A DNA stretch of 64,000 nucleotides from CAIYRG01 sp964494505 (lineage in GTDB: Bacteria; Pseudomonadota; Alphaproteobacteria; Micropepsales; Micropepsaceae). A program made the translations under genes and the position numbers. The notes below the pieces were generated by a model. The model searched no databases, had not been told where the DNA came from, and saw nothing but the letters and a program-made list of their open reading frames with translations. How positions within the stretch are numbered: the stretch's first letter is position 1; each line of letters begins with the position of its first letter. Shown here piece by piece: positions 40,025 through 49,453 of the stretch. Location of the stretch: positions 1 to 64,000 of the forward strand of contig CAZBRO010000003.1 in assembly GCA_964494505.1 (NCBI GenBank), given 5' to 3'.

Positions 40025-42241
40025 CTAACGCGTCACGGTCGATGGCGGCAGCGTTCGCTCCGCAGCACTTGCCGGTGCGCTGATGCTCGGCGGTTGCGGC
40101 TGCGCCGGCGGCACCGTGCCGGGTTTCTGCGGCGGTTTGCCCGGCCGCTCGATTTGCGTCGTTTCGGCCGCGACCGCCGCGGGCGTCAACGGCACGGGCT
40201 TCAGCTTACCGGTCGCGAACAGCGGCGCCTGGTCGGCATAATGCGGCGCGCCTGCCACGTTCGAACTGCCGAACGGCACAACGCTTTCGACCTGCCAGCG
40301 ACCATCCCGCGTCCAGGTGGAGATCAGGGTCAACGCGTCGCCGCCCCGAGCGGCTTGCGTGCCATTGCGGTCCAGTGACGGCTGCACATCGATGCTCCGC
40401 ATCGTGTCGGGGCCGCCGGAGAGCGGCAGGTCCTGTGTCCCGCGCCTTAGCCTGACGATCTGGCCCCATGCCGGATCGAGGCGGCCGTACAATCTCAACA
40501 ACCGGTTTGCGGTCGTCCGCAATGTCGCCACCGGATCGGGCTGCGGCTGGCGGCGGGCAGCCGCGTCGAGGAGCGGCACCGCGGTCAGGACGGCCAGAGC
40601 CGCGCCCCGGCTCGATTGGTTCGTACACAGATCGTAGCGGCGCAAATCCTCGCCCGCTTCCTCGAGCAGCGGATCGCCGGAAAAATTGCGCTGGCTCAGT
40701 CCCTTCACCAGCAGTGCGAAATCGGAATCGGCCGTGTAGCAGACATCGAATTTGACGGCGCGGAATTGTTCGGCCGTGAGCGTGCGGCCGGCCGACAGCA
40801 GCACAAGCGCTCTGCGGGCGCGATTGTTCAGCCCCGTCTCAATGCCCTGAGTCGGCGCGAAATCGTCGGGCTTCGGGTTGAACGGATCGGCGGTCGTTCT
40901 GAAGGGCGTCGCACCGGTCGCAATCACAAAGCCGCTTCCCGGCGCGACGGTCTTGGGCATGTTTGCGGCGGGCAGATAACTGTCCCAGAGATCGTCTTCC
41001 GTGTTGCCCGGCACCGCGCGCGTCCAATCGAAGCCGCCGGGGCGTCCCGGAAACTCCCCATTATATAAGGACGCGATACGGCCGGTCCTGTCCGCATAGA
41101 CGAAGGAGAGGCTCGGAATCCCTCCCCCCGAGACGGCGGCCGTGAAGCCATCCAAATCCTTGGCCTTGTTGAGGCGGAAGAAGGCTTCCACGCCTTTAAG
41201 GTCGTCCTGGCCCGCATAATGGACCGCGAACAGCCCGTGCGCGTTGCGAATCACCGGCCCGTGCAGGGATTTCAAGATCTCGCGGCGGTAGGTGATGCGG
41301 ATCGGCCCCCAGACGCGCACCACGAGGCGGGCCTCGCGCGCCTGCAGGCGCTGCCAATCGTCGTTGTAGCGGTAGAAATAGCGGTCGTTCGGATTGGGCT
41401 CGAGCGCATAGACGTCGGCGAGATCGGGATGATTCGGCGAAATGCCCCAGCCGAAATTGGGGCCCGCGCCCGCGAGCATCACAGGGCTTCCCGGGATGGT
41501 GCCCCCGGCAATATTCCAGCCCTCACCGGATGTGACCTGCGCTTCGTACCAGGACAATTGTCCGCCGAAGGGGCCTTGCGGGCTCACCAGCAGCCGGGTC
41601 GCGCCGTCGGCCGATCTGGACGGCGCCACGGCCACGGCAAGCGAGCGATTCCGGGACAGATCGGGCGCGATCTTGTCCACCCCTCCGGCCAGCAGGGCGC
41701 GGAGCTGGTCGTCGAGCCCGTAGAAGAACGGCAGGCGCAGCATGAACAGCGCCACCACGTCCTCGCCGCGCACCGGCTCGAAGCCGGGGAGCACCTGCCC
41801 GCGGTGCTGCGCCGCGTAGAGATTGACGCCTGCCGCGTAGCCGTCGAGGAGTGCGCGCGTTTCGTCCGAAAGATCGGTCCGGTACTTCGCGGCGATCACG
41901 TCCCAGATGCCGAGGAGCTGCACCAAATAGTCGCTTTGGGCTGCTCTCAGGCCGTCAAGCGTGGCCAACCGCCCGCGTGCCTCCAGGAACGCCCGCTGGA
42001 TGGTGGCGAAATCGTCTTCCGCGTGGGCAAAGCCAAGCCCGAAAGCGGCATCGGCATCGCGCGGTCCCTCGATATGGGGCACGCCAAAGCGGTCGCGATG
42101 GATGGTGGCGTCATATTTGGCCGCAGCGGCCAGCACCGGCCGTGCGTCGAACCAGGTCAGCCGCTCCTCATGCGCCCAGAAGAAACCGAAGAACGCGAAA
42201 AGCACGAGGAGGGCGAAAACGGCAAGGCCGCGCAGAATCAT
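40025..42241 (-). CDS. penicillin acylase family (Ntn) hydrolase
   Basis: 738 residues from ATG 42241 (an upstream TTG at 42298 is possible). N-terminal membrane anchor/signal (MILRGLAVFALLVLFAFFGF) exports it to the periplasm. Family text: IHRDRFGVPHIEGPRDADAA, GLGFAHAEDDFATIQ, YAAGVNLY. The nucleophile serine should be S200, because SLAVAVAPSRSADG aligns with the usual SNAWAVAPSRS, but its neighbours are R and L rather than G and N. Such enzymes cleave penicillins, acyl-homoserine lactones or other amides; the substrate here is open. The C-terminal tail is proline/alanine-rich. Confidence 0.85.
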   Translation of the reverse strand: MILRGLAVFALLVLFAFFGFFWAHEERLTWFDARPVLAAAAKYDATIHRDRFGVPHIEGPRDADAAFGLGFAHAEDDFATIQRAFLEARGRLATLDGLRAAQSDYLVQLLGIWDVIAAKYRTDLSDETRALLDGYAAGVNLYAAQHRGQVLPGFEPVRGEDVVALFMLRLPFFYGLDDQLRALLAGGVDKIAPDLSRNRSLAVAVAPSRSADGATRLLVSPQGPFGGQLSWYEAQVTSGEGWNIAGGTIPGSPVMLAGAGPNFGWGISPNHPDLADVYALEPNPNDRYFYRYNDDWQRLQAREARLVVRVWGPIRITYRREILKSLHGPVIRNAHGLFAVHYAGQDDLKGVEAFFRLNKAKDLDGFTAAVSGGGIPSLSFVYADRTGRIASLYNGEFPGRPGGFDWTRAVPGNTEDDLWDSYLPAANMPKTVAPGSGFVIATGATPFRTTADPFNPKPDDFAPTQGIETGLNNRARRALVLLSAGRTLTAEQFRAVKFDVCYTADSDFALLVKGLSQRNFSGDPLLEEAGEDLRRYDLCTNQSSRGAALAVLTAVPLLDAAARRQPQPDPVATLRTTANRLLRLYGRLDPAWGQIVRLRRGTQDLPLSGGPDTMRSIDVQPSLDRNGTQAARGGDALTLISTWTRDGRWQVESVVPFGSSNVAGAPHYADQAPLFATGKLKPVPLTPAAVAAETTQIERPGKPPQKPGTVPPAQPQPPSISAPASAAERTLPPSTVTR

Positions 42242-42405
42242 CCGTAAGGTGTCCGCGACTACCGGCCCACTGATAGGACCGGCGGAGGGTTCCGGCAAGG
42301 CACCCTTCCGCCCGGGGGAAGGTTAACCGGGAACGTAAATGTGATGAGGGCTCGCCGCTGGACCCGTTCTAGCGATACAATGTACCCTGTGCCGTTTGGT
42401 GCCGG

Positions 42406-42876
42406 ATGCCCATGACCCCCAAGAAACAGAGACGCCTTGCCTTTGCGATCACGCTCCTGCTTGCGGGAGGCGGCGCGGCTGCGCTTGCCGTCTATGCGCT
42501 GCAGGACAATGTGCTGTTCTTCTACAGTCCGAGCGACATTGCCGACCACCCGGAGAAAGTGCCGGAGGGGCGTGTCTTCCGCGTCGGCGGGCTGGTCGAG
42601 AAGGGCAGCTTCAAACGCGAGAAAGGCCTTGAGGTGCATTTTGTTGTGACCGACGGCAAGAACGCGGTGCCGGTGGAATTCTCCGGCGTGCTCCCCGATC
42701 TTTTCCGCGAAGGCCAGGGCGTGGTCGCCATGGGAACGCGCAGCAGCAAAGGCACCTTCGTGGCTCAGGAAGTCCTCGCCAAGCACGATGAGAAATACAT
42801 GCCGCCCGAAGTGGTGGATGCCCTGAAACGTTCCGGTCACTGGCAAGAAGGCCAGGGTGGGCCGGGCTCCTCATGA
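42406..42876 (+). CDS. ccmE: cytochrome c maturation heme chaperone CcmE
   Basis: 156 residues. N-terminal anchor (RRLAFAITLLLAGGGAAALA), a beta-barrel OB domain (FRVGGLVEKGSFKREKGLEV, quoted from RVGGLVEKGS) and the heme-attaching histidine in LAKHDEKYMPPEV. It receives heme from CcmC/D and passes it to CcmF/H in the periplasm. It opens the ccmE-F-H operon and overlaps ccmF by four bases. The usual preceding ccmI is absent in this window. Confidence 0.96.
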   Translation: MPMTPKKQRRLAFAITLLLAGGGAAALAVYALQDNVLFFYSPSDIADHPEKVPEGRVFRVGGLVEKGSFKREKGLEVHFVVTDGKNAVPVEFSGVLPDLFREGQGVVAMGTRSSKGTFVAQEVLAKHDEKYMPPEVVDALKRSGHWQEGQGGPGSS

Positions 42877-44846
42877 CGGGTGAACTCGGCCAGCTTGCGC
42901 TTTGTCTCGCGCTCGCACTGTCGCTGGTGCAGGCGTGGTCCGGCTTTACCGGCGCCTCGCGCGGCAATGCACGGGTCATGGCGATGGGCCGCGGCGCGGC
43001 ACTCGGCAGCTTCGTCTTCATCGCGCTCGCCTTCTTCACGCTGATGTTCGCCTATGTGACGTCGGATTTCTCCGTCAGCGTGGTTGCGGAGAATTCGCAT
43101 ACGGCAAAGCCGCTGATCTACAAAATCTCCGGCGTCTGGGGAAACCATGAAGGATCGATGGTCCTGTGGCTCCTGATCCTGGGCATTTATTCCGCCGCCA
43201 TCGCCATGACGCAGCCGGCCGGGTCGAATGCGGCTGACCAGGAGCTCGGCTCGCGCGCGCTCGGCGTGCAGGCCTTGATCGCGATTGCGTTCCTGGTGTT
43301 CGTGCTCCTGACCTCCGATCCGTTCATGCGGCTTTATCCGCCGCCGTTCGAAGGCAACGGCCTGAACCCGTTGCTGCAGGACCCCGGCCTCGCCTTCCAT
43401 CCGCCGCTGCTCTATCTCGGCTATGTCGGGTTGTCGGCGGGCTTTTCGTTTGCAGCCGCCGCCCTCCTCGACAAGCGCAACGATGCCGCGTGGGTGCGGC
43501 GGGCGCGGCCCTTCGTGACTGCAGCCTGGACGGCGCTGACGCTCGGCATCGCGGCGGGCTCGTGGTGGGCCTATTACACCCTCGGCTGGGGCGGGTTCTG
43601 GTTCTGGGATCCGGTCGAGAACGCTTCCCTCATGCCCTGGCTGATCGCGACGGCGCTCATTCATTCCATGATGGCGACCGAGCGCACCGGCGCGTTCAAG
43701 AGCTGGACATTGCTGCTCGCGATTGCCGCGTTTTCGTTCAGTCTGATCGGCACATTCCTGGTGCGTTCGGGCGTGCTCAATTCGGTGCACAGCTTCGCCA
43801 ACGATCCCAAGCGCGGGCTCTTCATCCTGATGATCCTGTTCGTGGCGATCGCCTCGCCGCTGGTGCTCTTTTCCTGGCGGGCGCCCAAGCTCACTCCCGG
43901 CGCGCCCTTCGATGCGGTCAGCCGCGAGACCGGCATCCTGACCAACAATCTGCTGCTGACCGCTTCGGCCGCGACGATTCTTACCGGCACGCTCTATCCG
44001 CTGGTGCTCGATGCCGCGGAGGGGATCAAGATCTCCGTCGGGCCTCCTTATTATTCCGCGACCGTCATCCCGATGATGACGCTCCTTGCGATCGTGATGC
44101 CGTTCGGCCCGATCATGCTGTGGCGGCGCGCCGATTGGCGGAGCAGCGTGTATGCGCTGCGTTATGCGGCCGCGGCGGGCGTGGTTGCGCTTCTCGCGGT
44201 GTTGGCCATAGCGCGGCCCATCTCGGCGTTCGGCGCAATCGCAATCGGCATGGGCGCGTGGCTGATCGGCGGTTCCGTCACCGATGTCGCGCGGCGCGCA
44301 GGCAGCTTTCGGAAACTCGGTCTGCTGCCGGCTTCGGCCTTCAGCGTGGCGCTTGCCCATGCGGGGCTCGGCGTCGTCGCGATGGGCGTGGCGGGCGCAA
44401 CCATGTGGAAGAGCGAAGCCACACAAGTGGTGGCGCCCGGACAGAGCATGAATATCGCTGGCTACACGCTTCGGCTTGACGGCACCGAGCGTGTTCAGGG
44501 GCCAAATTATTTTGCCGACCGGGCCACGATCACGGTGATGTCGGGAGGCCAAACCATCACGGTCATCCATCCGGAAAAGCGCAGCTATCCGGTGGAACAG
44601 ACCGGAACGACGCAATCCTCCATCCGCACGACGATCATCTCGGACCTCTATGTCGTGCTCGCGGATTCGCGGGAGGGCGGCGGCTGGGTCATCCGTGCCT
44701 ATGTTAATCCGATGGCGCCCTTTATCTGGATCGGGGCCGTGATCATGGCGCTGGGCGGCTTCATTGCCCTCTATGCGAGGGCGGCGGCCCGCATCCGTGC
44801 ATCGCGCGCCGAGCGTATGCCGGCAGTATCCGAACCGGCCGAGTGA
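42873..44846 (+). CDS. ccmF: heme lyase subunit CcmF
   Basis: 657 residues with about 15 membrane helices. The tryptophan-rich WWD-type region is clear in GSWWAYYTLGWGGFWFWDPV, then ENASLMPWL; LRSGVLNSVHSFANDPKRG-type text (VRSGVLNSVHSFA) is also diagnostic. It joins heme to apocytochrome c with CcmH. ATGA and GTGA overlaps link it to ccmE and ccmH. Confidence 0.97.
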   Translation: MTGELGQLALCLALALSLVQAWSGFTGASRGNARVMAMGRGAALGSFVFIALAFFTLMFAYVTSDFSVSVVAENSHTAKPLIYKISGVWGNHEGSMVLWLLILGIYSAAIAMTQPAGSNAADQELGSRALGVQALIAIAFLVFVLLTSDPFMRLYPPPFEGNGLNPLLQDPGLAFHPPLLYLGYVGLSAGFSFAAAALLDKRNDAAWVRRARPFVTAAWTALTLGIAAGSWWAYYTLGWGGFWFWDPVENASLMPWLIATALIHSMMATERTGAFKSWTLLLAIAAFSFSLIGTFLVRSGVLNSVHSFANDPKRGLFILMILFVAIASPLVLFSWRAPKLTPGAPFDAVSRETGILTNNLLLTASAATILTGTLYPLVLDAAEGIKISVGPPYYSATVIPMMTLLAIVMPFGPIMLWRRADWRSSVYALRYAAAAGVVALLAVLAIARPISAFGAIAIGMGAWLIGGSVTDVARRAGSFRKLGLLPASAFSVALAHAGLGVVAMGVAGATMWKSEATQVVAPGQSMNIAGYTLRLDGTERVQGPNYFADRATITVMSGGQTITVIHPEKRSYPVEQTGTTQSSIRTTIISDLYVVLADSREGGGWVIRAYVNPMAPFIWIGAVIMALGGFIALYARAAARIRASRAERMPAVSEPAE

Positions 44847-45343
44847 GGAATCCCGTGCGAGGAATCGCAGCCAGCTTTGCCGCTCTCCTGTTCGCCGTGC
44901 CGCTGGCATGGGGAGCGGCGCTTGCGGCGGACGAAGACCAGCCGCCGCAGCAGCCGAGCACCTATGTGGCGCCGCTGGCCGACCCCGCGCTCGAAGCGCG
45001 CGCCAAGGCGTTGCAGAAGGAGCTTCGCTGCCTCGTCTGCCAGGGCCAATCCATCGATGAATCCAACGCGGATCTGGCCACCGATCTGCGCCGCCTGATC
45101 CGCCAGCAGCTTCAAGCCGGCCAATCCGAAGACGACATCAAAAATTTCCTGGTTGCTCGCTACGGTGTCTTCGTCCTGATGAAGCCGCCGGTGCAGCAGG
45201 ACACGGTTTTCCTATGGTTCGGGCCAGCCCTTCTGGTGCTGGCCGGCGGGGCTGTGATCGGCGTTACCATTCTACGCGCGCGCCGCCGGCTCTCGACGGA
45301 CCCCGCGAACGATCTTGAAGTGCAGACACCGGACACAATATGA
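44843..45343 (+). CDS. ccmH: cytochrome c maturation thiol protein CcmH (CcmL/CycL)
   Basis: 166 residues from GTG 44843. A signal peptide (SFAALLFAVPLAWGAALAAD), the redox motif ELRCLVCQGQSIDESNADLA with the CxxC cysteines, a three-helix domain ending RYGVFVLMKPP, and one C-terminal membrane helix (ALLVLAGGAVIGVTIL). It keeps the apocytochrome heme-binding cysteines reduced. QGQ replaces the more usual QNQ. Last gene of the operon. Confidence 0.95.
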   Translation: MRNPVRGIAASFAALLFAVPLAWGAALAADEDQPPQQPSTYVAPLADPALEARAKALQKELRCLVCQGQSIDESNADLATDLRRLIRQQLQAGQSEDDIKNFLVARYGVFVLMKPPVQQDTVFLWFGPALLVLAGGAVIGVTILRARRRLSTDPANDLEVQTPDTI

Positions 45344-45426
45344 CTGAATATTCACGTTCATGAAATGAAGAAGAAAGCTTACGGTCTTACCTTAGCAATC
45401 AAGCTAGGGGAAGCCCTCAAACCCTC
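45344..45426 (+). promoter_or_regulatory. degP upstream region with TTCA repeats
   Basis: TGAATATTCA (45345-45354) is a perfect palindrome, followed by CG and TTCATGAA (45357-45364), another palindrome, so TTCA occurs twice 6 bp apart. The A-rich run AAGAAGAAAG follows. An envelope-stress regulator, perhaps the OmpR-type protein encoded after degP, could bind here. No sigma-E-type GGAAC promoter is seen. Confidence 0.35.
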
Positions 45427-47112
45427 ATGGGAAACGCCGCGATGACCGAAACACCTCAAACCAAACCCTTCACCCCGTCGAAGCGGAGACTCCGCATGGG
45501 CGTGGCCGTCATGGCCATTGCGGCGCTTTCCTTCGGCGTTGGCGGATACGTGTTCAGCCATGACGACCCGGCCGCAGCCGGTTTTGTGCCCAAGCAGACC
45601 TTCTCCTTCACGCAATTGCCGGAAGAGGGCCTGCGCACGGTTGCTGCTGTTGCCGCCCGCCAGAACCCGGCGGCGCCCCCGCGTCTTCTGGACCAGGGCC
45701 AGCCCTTCAGCTTCGCCGATCTGGTGGAGCATGTCAGCCCGGCGGTGGTGACCGTGGTGGTGGACCGTGAGACGACCGGACCCCAGGTCGCCGGCCTCGA
45801 CGACATCCCGGCTCCGTTCCGCGATTTCTTCCGCCAGTTCGGCGGCGACGGCCAAGGCCAGGGTCAAGGCCAGGGCCAGGGTGGGCGCGGCGGCGGGCAG
45901 AACCGTCAGCGGACTCAGCGTTCCCAGGCGATGGGCTCGGGCTTCATCATCGATCCGAGCGGCTACATCGTGACCAACAACCACGTGGTCGATGACGGCA
46001 AGAAGATTTCCGTCAAGCTGCCGAACGGGCGCGAATACGAAGCCCATCTCGTCGGTGCCGACAAGGACACCGACGTGGCCCTTCTGAAGGTTGACGGCGT
46101 CAAGGATCTGCCCATCGTTGCCTTTGGCGACGACCGGCGCCTGCGGGTCGGCGATTGGGTGGTGGCTGTCGGAAATCCGTTCGGCTTGGGCGGCACGGTC
46201 ACGGCGGGCATCGTCTCCTCGATCGGCCGCGACATCGGAAATGGTCCCTACACGGATTATCTCCAGATCGACGCCCCCATCAACCAGGGCAATTCCGGCG
46301 GACCGACCTTCGATCTCACCGGCCGCGTGGTCGGGATGAACACCGCCATCTTCTCGCCGTCGGGCGGTTCGGTCGGCATCGGTTTTGCGATCCCGGCCTC
46401 GACCGTCAAGGCGATGGTGGATCAGCTCAAGGACCATGGCAGCGTCTCCCGTGGCTGGCTCGGCGTGCAGATTCAGAGCCTGACGCCGGACATGGCCGCG
46501 AGCCTCGGCGTCGGCAACGCCAAGGGCGCGATCGTGGCAAGCGTCGTGGACGACAGTCCGGCCGCCAAGGCGGGCTTCCACCAGGGCGATGTCATCGTCA
46601 CCCTGAATGGTGCGGACGTGGACGACAATCGCGATCTGACCCGCCGGGTTGCAAGCCTGCGGGCCGGCGAAAAGGCCGACTTCTCCGTGCTCCGTGATGG
46701 GCAGAAGAAGAATATCTCCGCGACCATCGGCCCGCGCCCCGACCAGATGGCGAGTGCCGACCAGCCGCAGACGCCCAACCGGGCAGACCGTGGTAATCGC
46801 CAGGCCAGCACCAGCACGTCGCTCGGACTCGACCTGATGCCGCTCAACGCCCAGACGCGGGAGCAGTTCAACGTCGACGGCAAGCTCGCCGGCGTTGTGG
46901 TGTCGAATGTCGATCCGAACAGCGAAGCCGCCGAAAAGGGCTTCCGCCCGGGCGATGTGATCGTTCAGATCGGTAACAAGACTGCGCGTACCCCCGCCGA
47001 TGTGGAGCAGGGAATAGCCGACGCCAAAAAGGCAGGACGTGACAACGTGCTGCTTCTGGTCGCCGGCGATCAGGGACAACATTACGTCGCCCTGAAGGTG
47101 ACCAAAGGTTGA
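45427..47112 (+). CDS. degP: DegP/Do-like periplasmic serine protease
   Basis: 561 residues. Membrane anchor or signal (VAVMAIAALSFGVGGYVFSH), a low-complexity GQGQ linker before the protease (142-152), catalytic H186 (NNHVVDD), D216 (DTDVALL) and S290 (QGNSGGP), then two PDZ domains (about 310-400 and 460-555; the second contains GFRPGDVIVQIG). It removes or refolds damaged envelope proteins. A start five codons later (MTETPQ) is possible. The place after ccmH and before a two-component system follows the Rhizobiales order. A strong terminator follows. Confidence 0.95.
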   Translation: MGNAAMTETPQTKPFTPSKRRLRMGVAVMAIAALSFGVGGYVFSHDDPAAAGFVPKQTFSFTQLPEEGLRTVAAVAARQNPAAPPRLLDQGQPFSFADLVEHVSPAVVTVVVDRETTGPQVAGLDDIPAPFRDFFRQFGGDGQGQGQGQGQGGRGGGQNRQRTQRSQAMGSGFIIDPSGYIVTNNHVVDDGKKISVKLPNGREYEAHLVGADKDTDVALLKVDGVKDLPIVAFGDDRRLRVGDWVVAVGNPFGLGGTVTAGIVSSIGRDIGNGPYTDYLQIDAPINQGNSGGPTFDLTGRVVGMNTAIFSPSGGSVGIGFAIPASTVKAMVDQLKDHGSVSRGWLGVQIQSLTPDMAASLGVGNAKGAIVASVVDDSPAAKAGFHQGDVIVTLNGADVDDNRDLTRRVASLRAGEKADFSVLRDGQKKNISATIGPRPDQMASADQPQTPNRADRGNRQASTSTSLGLDLMPLNAQTREQFNVDGKLAGVVVSNVDPNSEAAEKGFRPGDVIVQIGNKTARTPADVEQGIADAKKAGRDNVLLLVAGDQGQHYVALKVTKG

Positions 47113-47117
47113 TCGTC

Positions 47118-47154
47118 GCTGCCGCCGGATTCCCTCCGGCGGCAGCACGTTTTT
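47118..47154 (+). terminator. intrinsic terminator after degP
   Basis: GCTGCCGCCGGA (47118-47129) pairs perfectly with TCCGGCGGCAGC (47135-47146) around TTCCC, followed by ACG and a run of five T residues. It separates degP from the next regulator gene. Confidence 0.88.
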
Positions 47155-47247
47155 CCGCGCCGGCGGCGGAGTTTCGCCCTCCCCGTACCGCCGCCGGACG
47201 CGGGTCTTCCTTCGGCCATTCCGATGGGACTCAAGGAGAGAGAGCTC

Positions 47248-47925
47248 ATGCGGGTTTTGGTGGTCGAAGACGATTTGGAAGCACAGCGCTATCTGGTCAA
47301 AGGCTTGAAAGAAGCCGGCCATGTAGTGGACGACGCGAACGAGGGGGAGACCGGCCTGACGCTGGCCCTATCCCGTCCCTACGATGTCGCCATCGTGGAC
47401 CGGATGCTTCCGAAACTCGACGGTTTGAGGCTCGTCGGCCAGATGCGCGAAGAGCGCAACATGACCCCGGTGCTGTTCTTGAGCGCGCTCTCCGACGTGG
47501 ACGACCGCATCAAGGGTCTGCGCGCGGGCGGTGATGATTACCTCACCAAGCCCTATGCGTTCGCCGAACTTCTGGCACGGCTGGATGCGCTGGTGCGCCG
47601 CCGCGATCCGGGTTCCGTCAAGACCAAGGTCGCTGTCGGCGATCTTGAGCTCGACCTTCTCTCCCGCACCGCCAAGCGCAGCGGCTCGGCCATCGAGCTG
47701 CAGCCGCGCGAGTTCCGCTTGCTCGAATATCTGATGCGTCATGCGGGGCAGATTGTCACCCGCACGATGTTGTTGGAGAATGTCTGGGAATATCACTTCG
47801 ATCCCCAGACCAATGTCATCGACGTTCATATCTCCCGGCTGCGCGCCAAGATCGACAAGGGCTTTGAGGCGCCGCTTCTGCACACCGTTCGCGGTGCGGG
47901 TTATATGATCCGTGCGCACGCCTAA
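47248..47925 (+). CDS. OmpR-family response regulator
   Basis: 225 residues from ATG 47248, chosen because AAGGAGAG lies upstream and the product then starts MRVLVVEDDLEAQRYLVKGL. Receiver: ED, phospho-acceptor in AIVDRMLPKLDG, LSALSD and TKPYAFAELLARLDA; C-terminal winged helix ending LLHTVRGAGYMI. The usual LDLxLP is VDRMLP. It overlaps the kinase gene by 14 bp. It likely serves envelope stress with DegP. Confidence 0.92.
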   Translation: MRVLVVEDDLEAQRYLVKGLKEAGHVVDDANEGETGLTLALSRPYDVAIVDRMLPKLDGLRLVGQMREERNMTPVLFLSALSDVDDRIKGLRAGGDDYLTKPYAFAELLARLDALVRRRDPGSVKTKVAVGDLELDLLSRTAKRSGSAIELQPREFRLLEYLMRHAGQIVTRTMLLENVWEYHFDPQTNVIDVHISRLRAKIDKGFEAPLLHTVRGAGYMIRAHA

Positions 47926-49354
47926 GATCCTTCGCACTCAGGCTTTCCGGATCGTCGCCATCTATCTCGCGATCTTTGCCCTTTCGGCTGTCGCGCTGGT
48001 GGGCTTCGTGTATTGGAACACGGCGCTGGTTCTCGATCGCGAGACCAACGGCACGATCGAGGCCGAGATCACCGGCCTGCAGGAGCAATACTCGACGGGC
48101 GGCATCGCCAGCCTGACGGACGCCATCATCAACCGCTCGGTTCACCGCGAGCAGGGCATCTATCTTCTCGCCAACGAGAACCGCCGCGTGATCACCGGAA
48201 GCCTGGACGGCTGGCCGCAGATGAACTCGACGCCCACCCGCGGGGGCTTTTTCGAATTCCCCTATGAGCGGCGCGTCGGCACCACGACGCAGCTCCGTCG
48301 CGCCCGCGGCAAGGTGATCATGGTGCCGCAGGGCTTCTATCTGCTGGTGGCCCGCGACGTCGAGGATCGCCGGGCCCTCGACCGGCTGTTCGAGACCGCC
48401 CTCTATTGGGCGGCGGGCGTGATGGTGGTGCTGGGGCTCGCGGGCGGCCTTTTCATCAGTCACAACTTCCTCGCGCGCCTCGACATCATCAACCGCACCA
48501 GCCGACAGATCATGGGCGGCGATCTTTCGCGGCGCGTTCCGATGACGCGCGCAGGCGACGAGCTCGACGATCTCGCCGACAATCTCAACCGCATGCTCGA
48601 TCGCATCGAGCGGCTGCTGCATGGGATGCGCGAAGTCTCCGACAACGTAGCGCACGATCTGCGCTCGCCGCTGAACCGGCTGCGCAACCGTCTTGAGCTG
48701 TCCGCGATGCGTCAGCCGCCCGATACCGACACCGCGCGCGATTTCGAGGCGGCGGTGCAGGAAACCGATCGCCTGATCGGAACCTTCAATGCGCTGCTGC
48801 TGATCGCCGAAGCCGAAGCCGGCAGCGTGCGCGAGACCATGCACAATTTTGGCCTGGCCGATGTGATCGAAGGCGTCGGCGAGCTTTACGGACCGCTCGC
48901 GGAGGAAAAGCAGCTTCGCTTCATCGTGCGCAAGGCGCCGGACACCGGCCTTATCCGCGGCAACCTCAATCTCATCTCGCAGGCGCTCGCCAATCTGGTC
49001 GACAACGCGATTAAATACACACCGCCTGGCGGGACCGTGGTGGTGGCGCTGGAGAATCAATCCGAAGGTCCGGCGCTGGTCGTTGCCGATAACGGTCCCG
49101 GCATTCCCCCGCAAGACCGCAGCCGCGTCACCGAGCGCTTCGTGCGCCTCGAGAGCAGCCGCAATTCGCCGGGCACCGGTTTGGGTTTGAGCCTTGTGGC
49201 GGCGGTCGCGCGCATGCACGAAGCAAATCTTTCGTTCGAAGACAATCATCCAGGATTGCGTGCGGTGATCTCGTTCAAGCGCGTCGCCGAGGAACCGCGT
49301 GCGCCGAAGCCGGCGCCGGTGCGTGCAGAACAGCTTCCCGAACCCGTTCATTGA
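47912..49354 (+). CDS. sensor histidine kinase
   Basis: 480 residues. Two membrane spans (AIYLAIFALSAVALVGFVYW and AAGVMVVLGLAGGLFISH), a periplasmic loop of about 130 residues, a HAMP domain (RLDIINRTSRQIMGGDLSRR), the H-box VAHDLRSPLNRLRNR, N-box NLVDNAIKYTPPGG, and G boxes VADNGPGIP and GTGLGLSLV. Belongs with the preceding regulator (overlap of 14 bp). The order degP-regulator-kinase-glnE is the same as in many Rhizobiales. Confidence 0.93.
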   Translation: MRTPKILRTQAFRIVAIYLAIFALSAVALVGFVYWNTALVLDRETNGTIEAEITGLQEQYSTGGIASLTDAIINRSVHREQGIYLLANENRRVITGSLDGWPQMNSTPTRGGFFEFPYERRVGTTTQLRRARGKVIMVPQGFYLLVARDVEDRRALDRLFETALYWAAGVMVVLGLAGGLFISHNFLARLDIINRTSRQIMGGDLSRRVPMTRAGDELDDLADNLNRMLDRIERLLHGMREVSDNVAHDLRSPLNRLRNRLELSAMRQPPDTDTARDFEAAVQETDRLIGTFNALLLIAEAEAGSVRETMHNFGLADVIEGVGELYGPLAEEKQLRFIVRKAPDTGLIRGNLNLISQALANLVDNAIKYTPPGGTVVVALENQSEGPALVVADNGPGIPPQDRSRVTERFVRLESSRNSPGTGLGLSLVAAVARMHEANLSFEDNHPGLRAVISFKRVAEEPRAPKPAPVRAEQLPEPVH

Positions 49355-49391
49355 TTCCACGCCACGTACCGCGCACCGCCGCGGAAGGGCG

Positions 49392-49420
49392 CCCGCGGAC
49401 GCGCCCAGCGGGTCTTTTCG
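49392..49420 (+). terminator. weak terminator-like hairpin between the kinase gene and glnE
   Basis: CCCGC (49392-49396) pairs with GCGGG (49408-49412) and is followed by TCTTTTCG. A larger GGGCGC/GCGCCC pairing competes. The stem is short, so efficiency is doubtful. Confidence 0.4.
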
Positions 49421-49453
49421 TTTCCGCCGCGAAGGTGTAGGCCGAAAAGGCCC

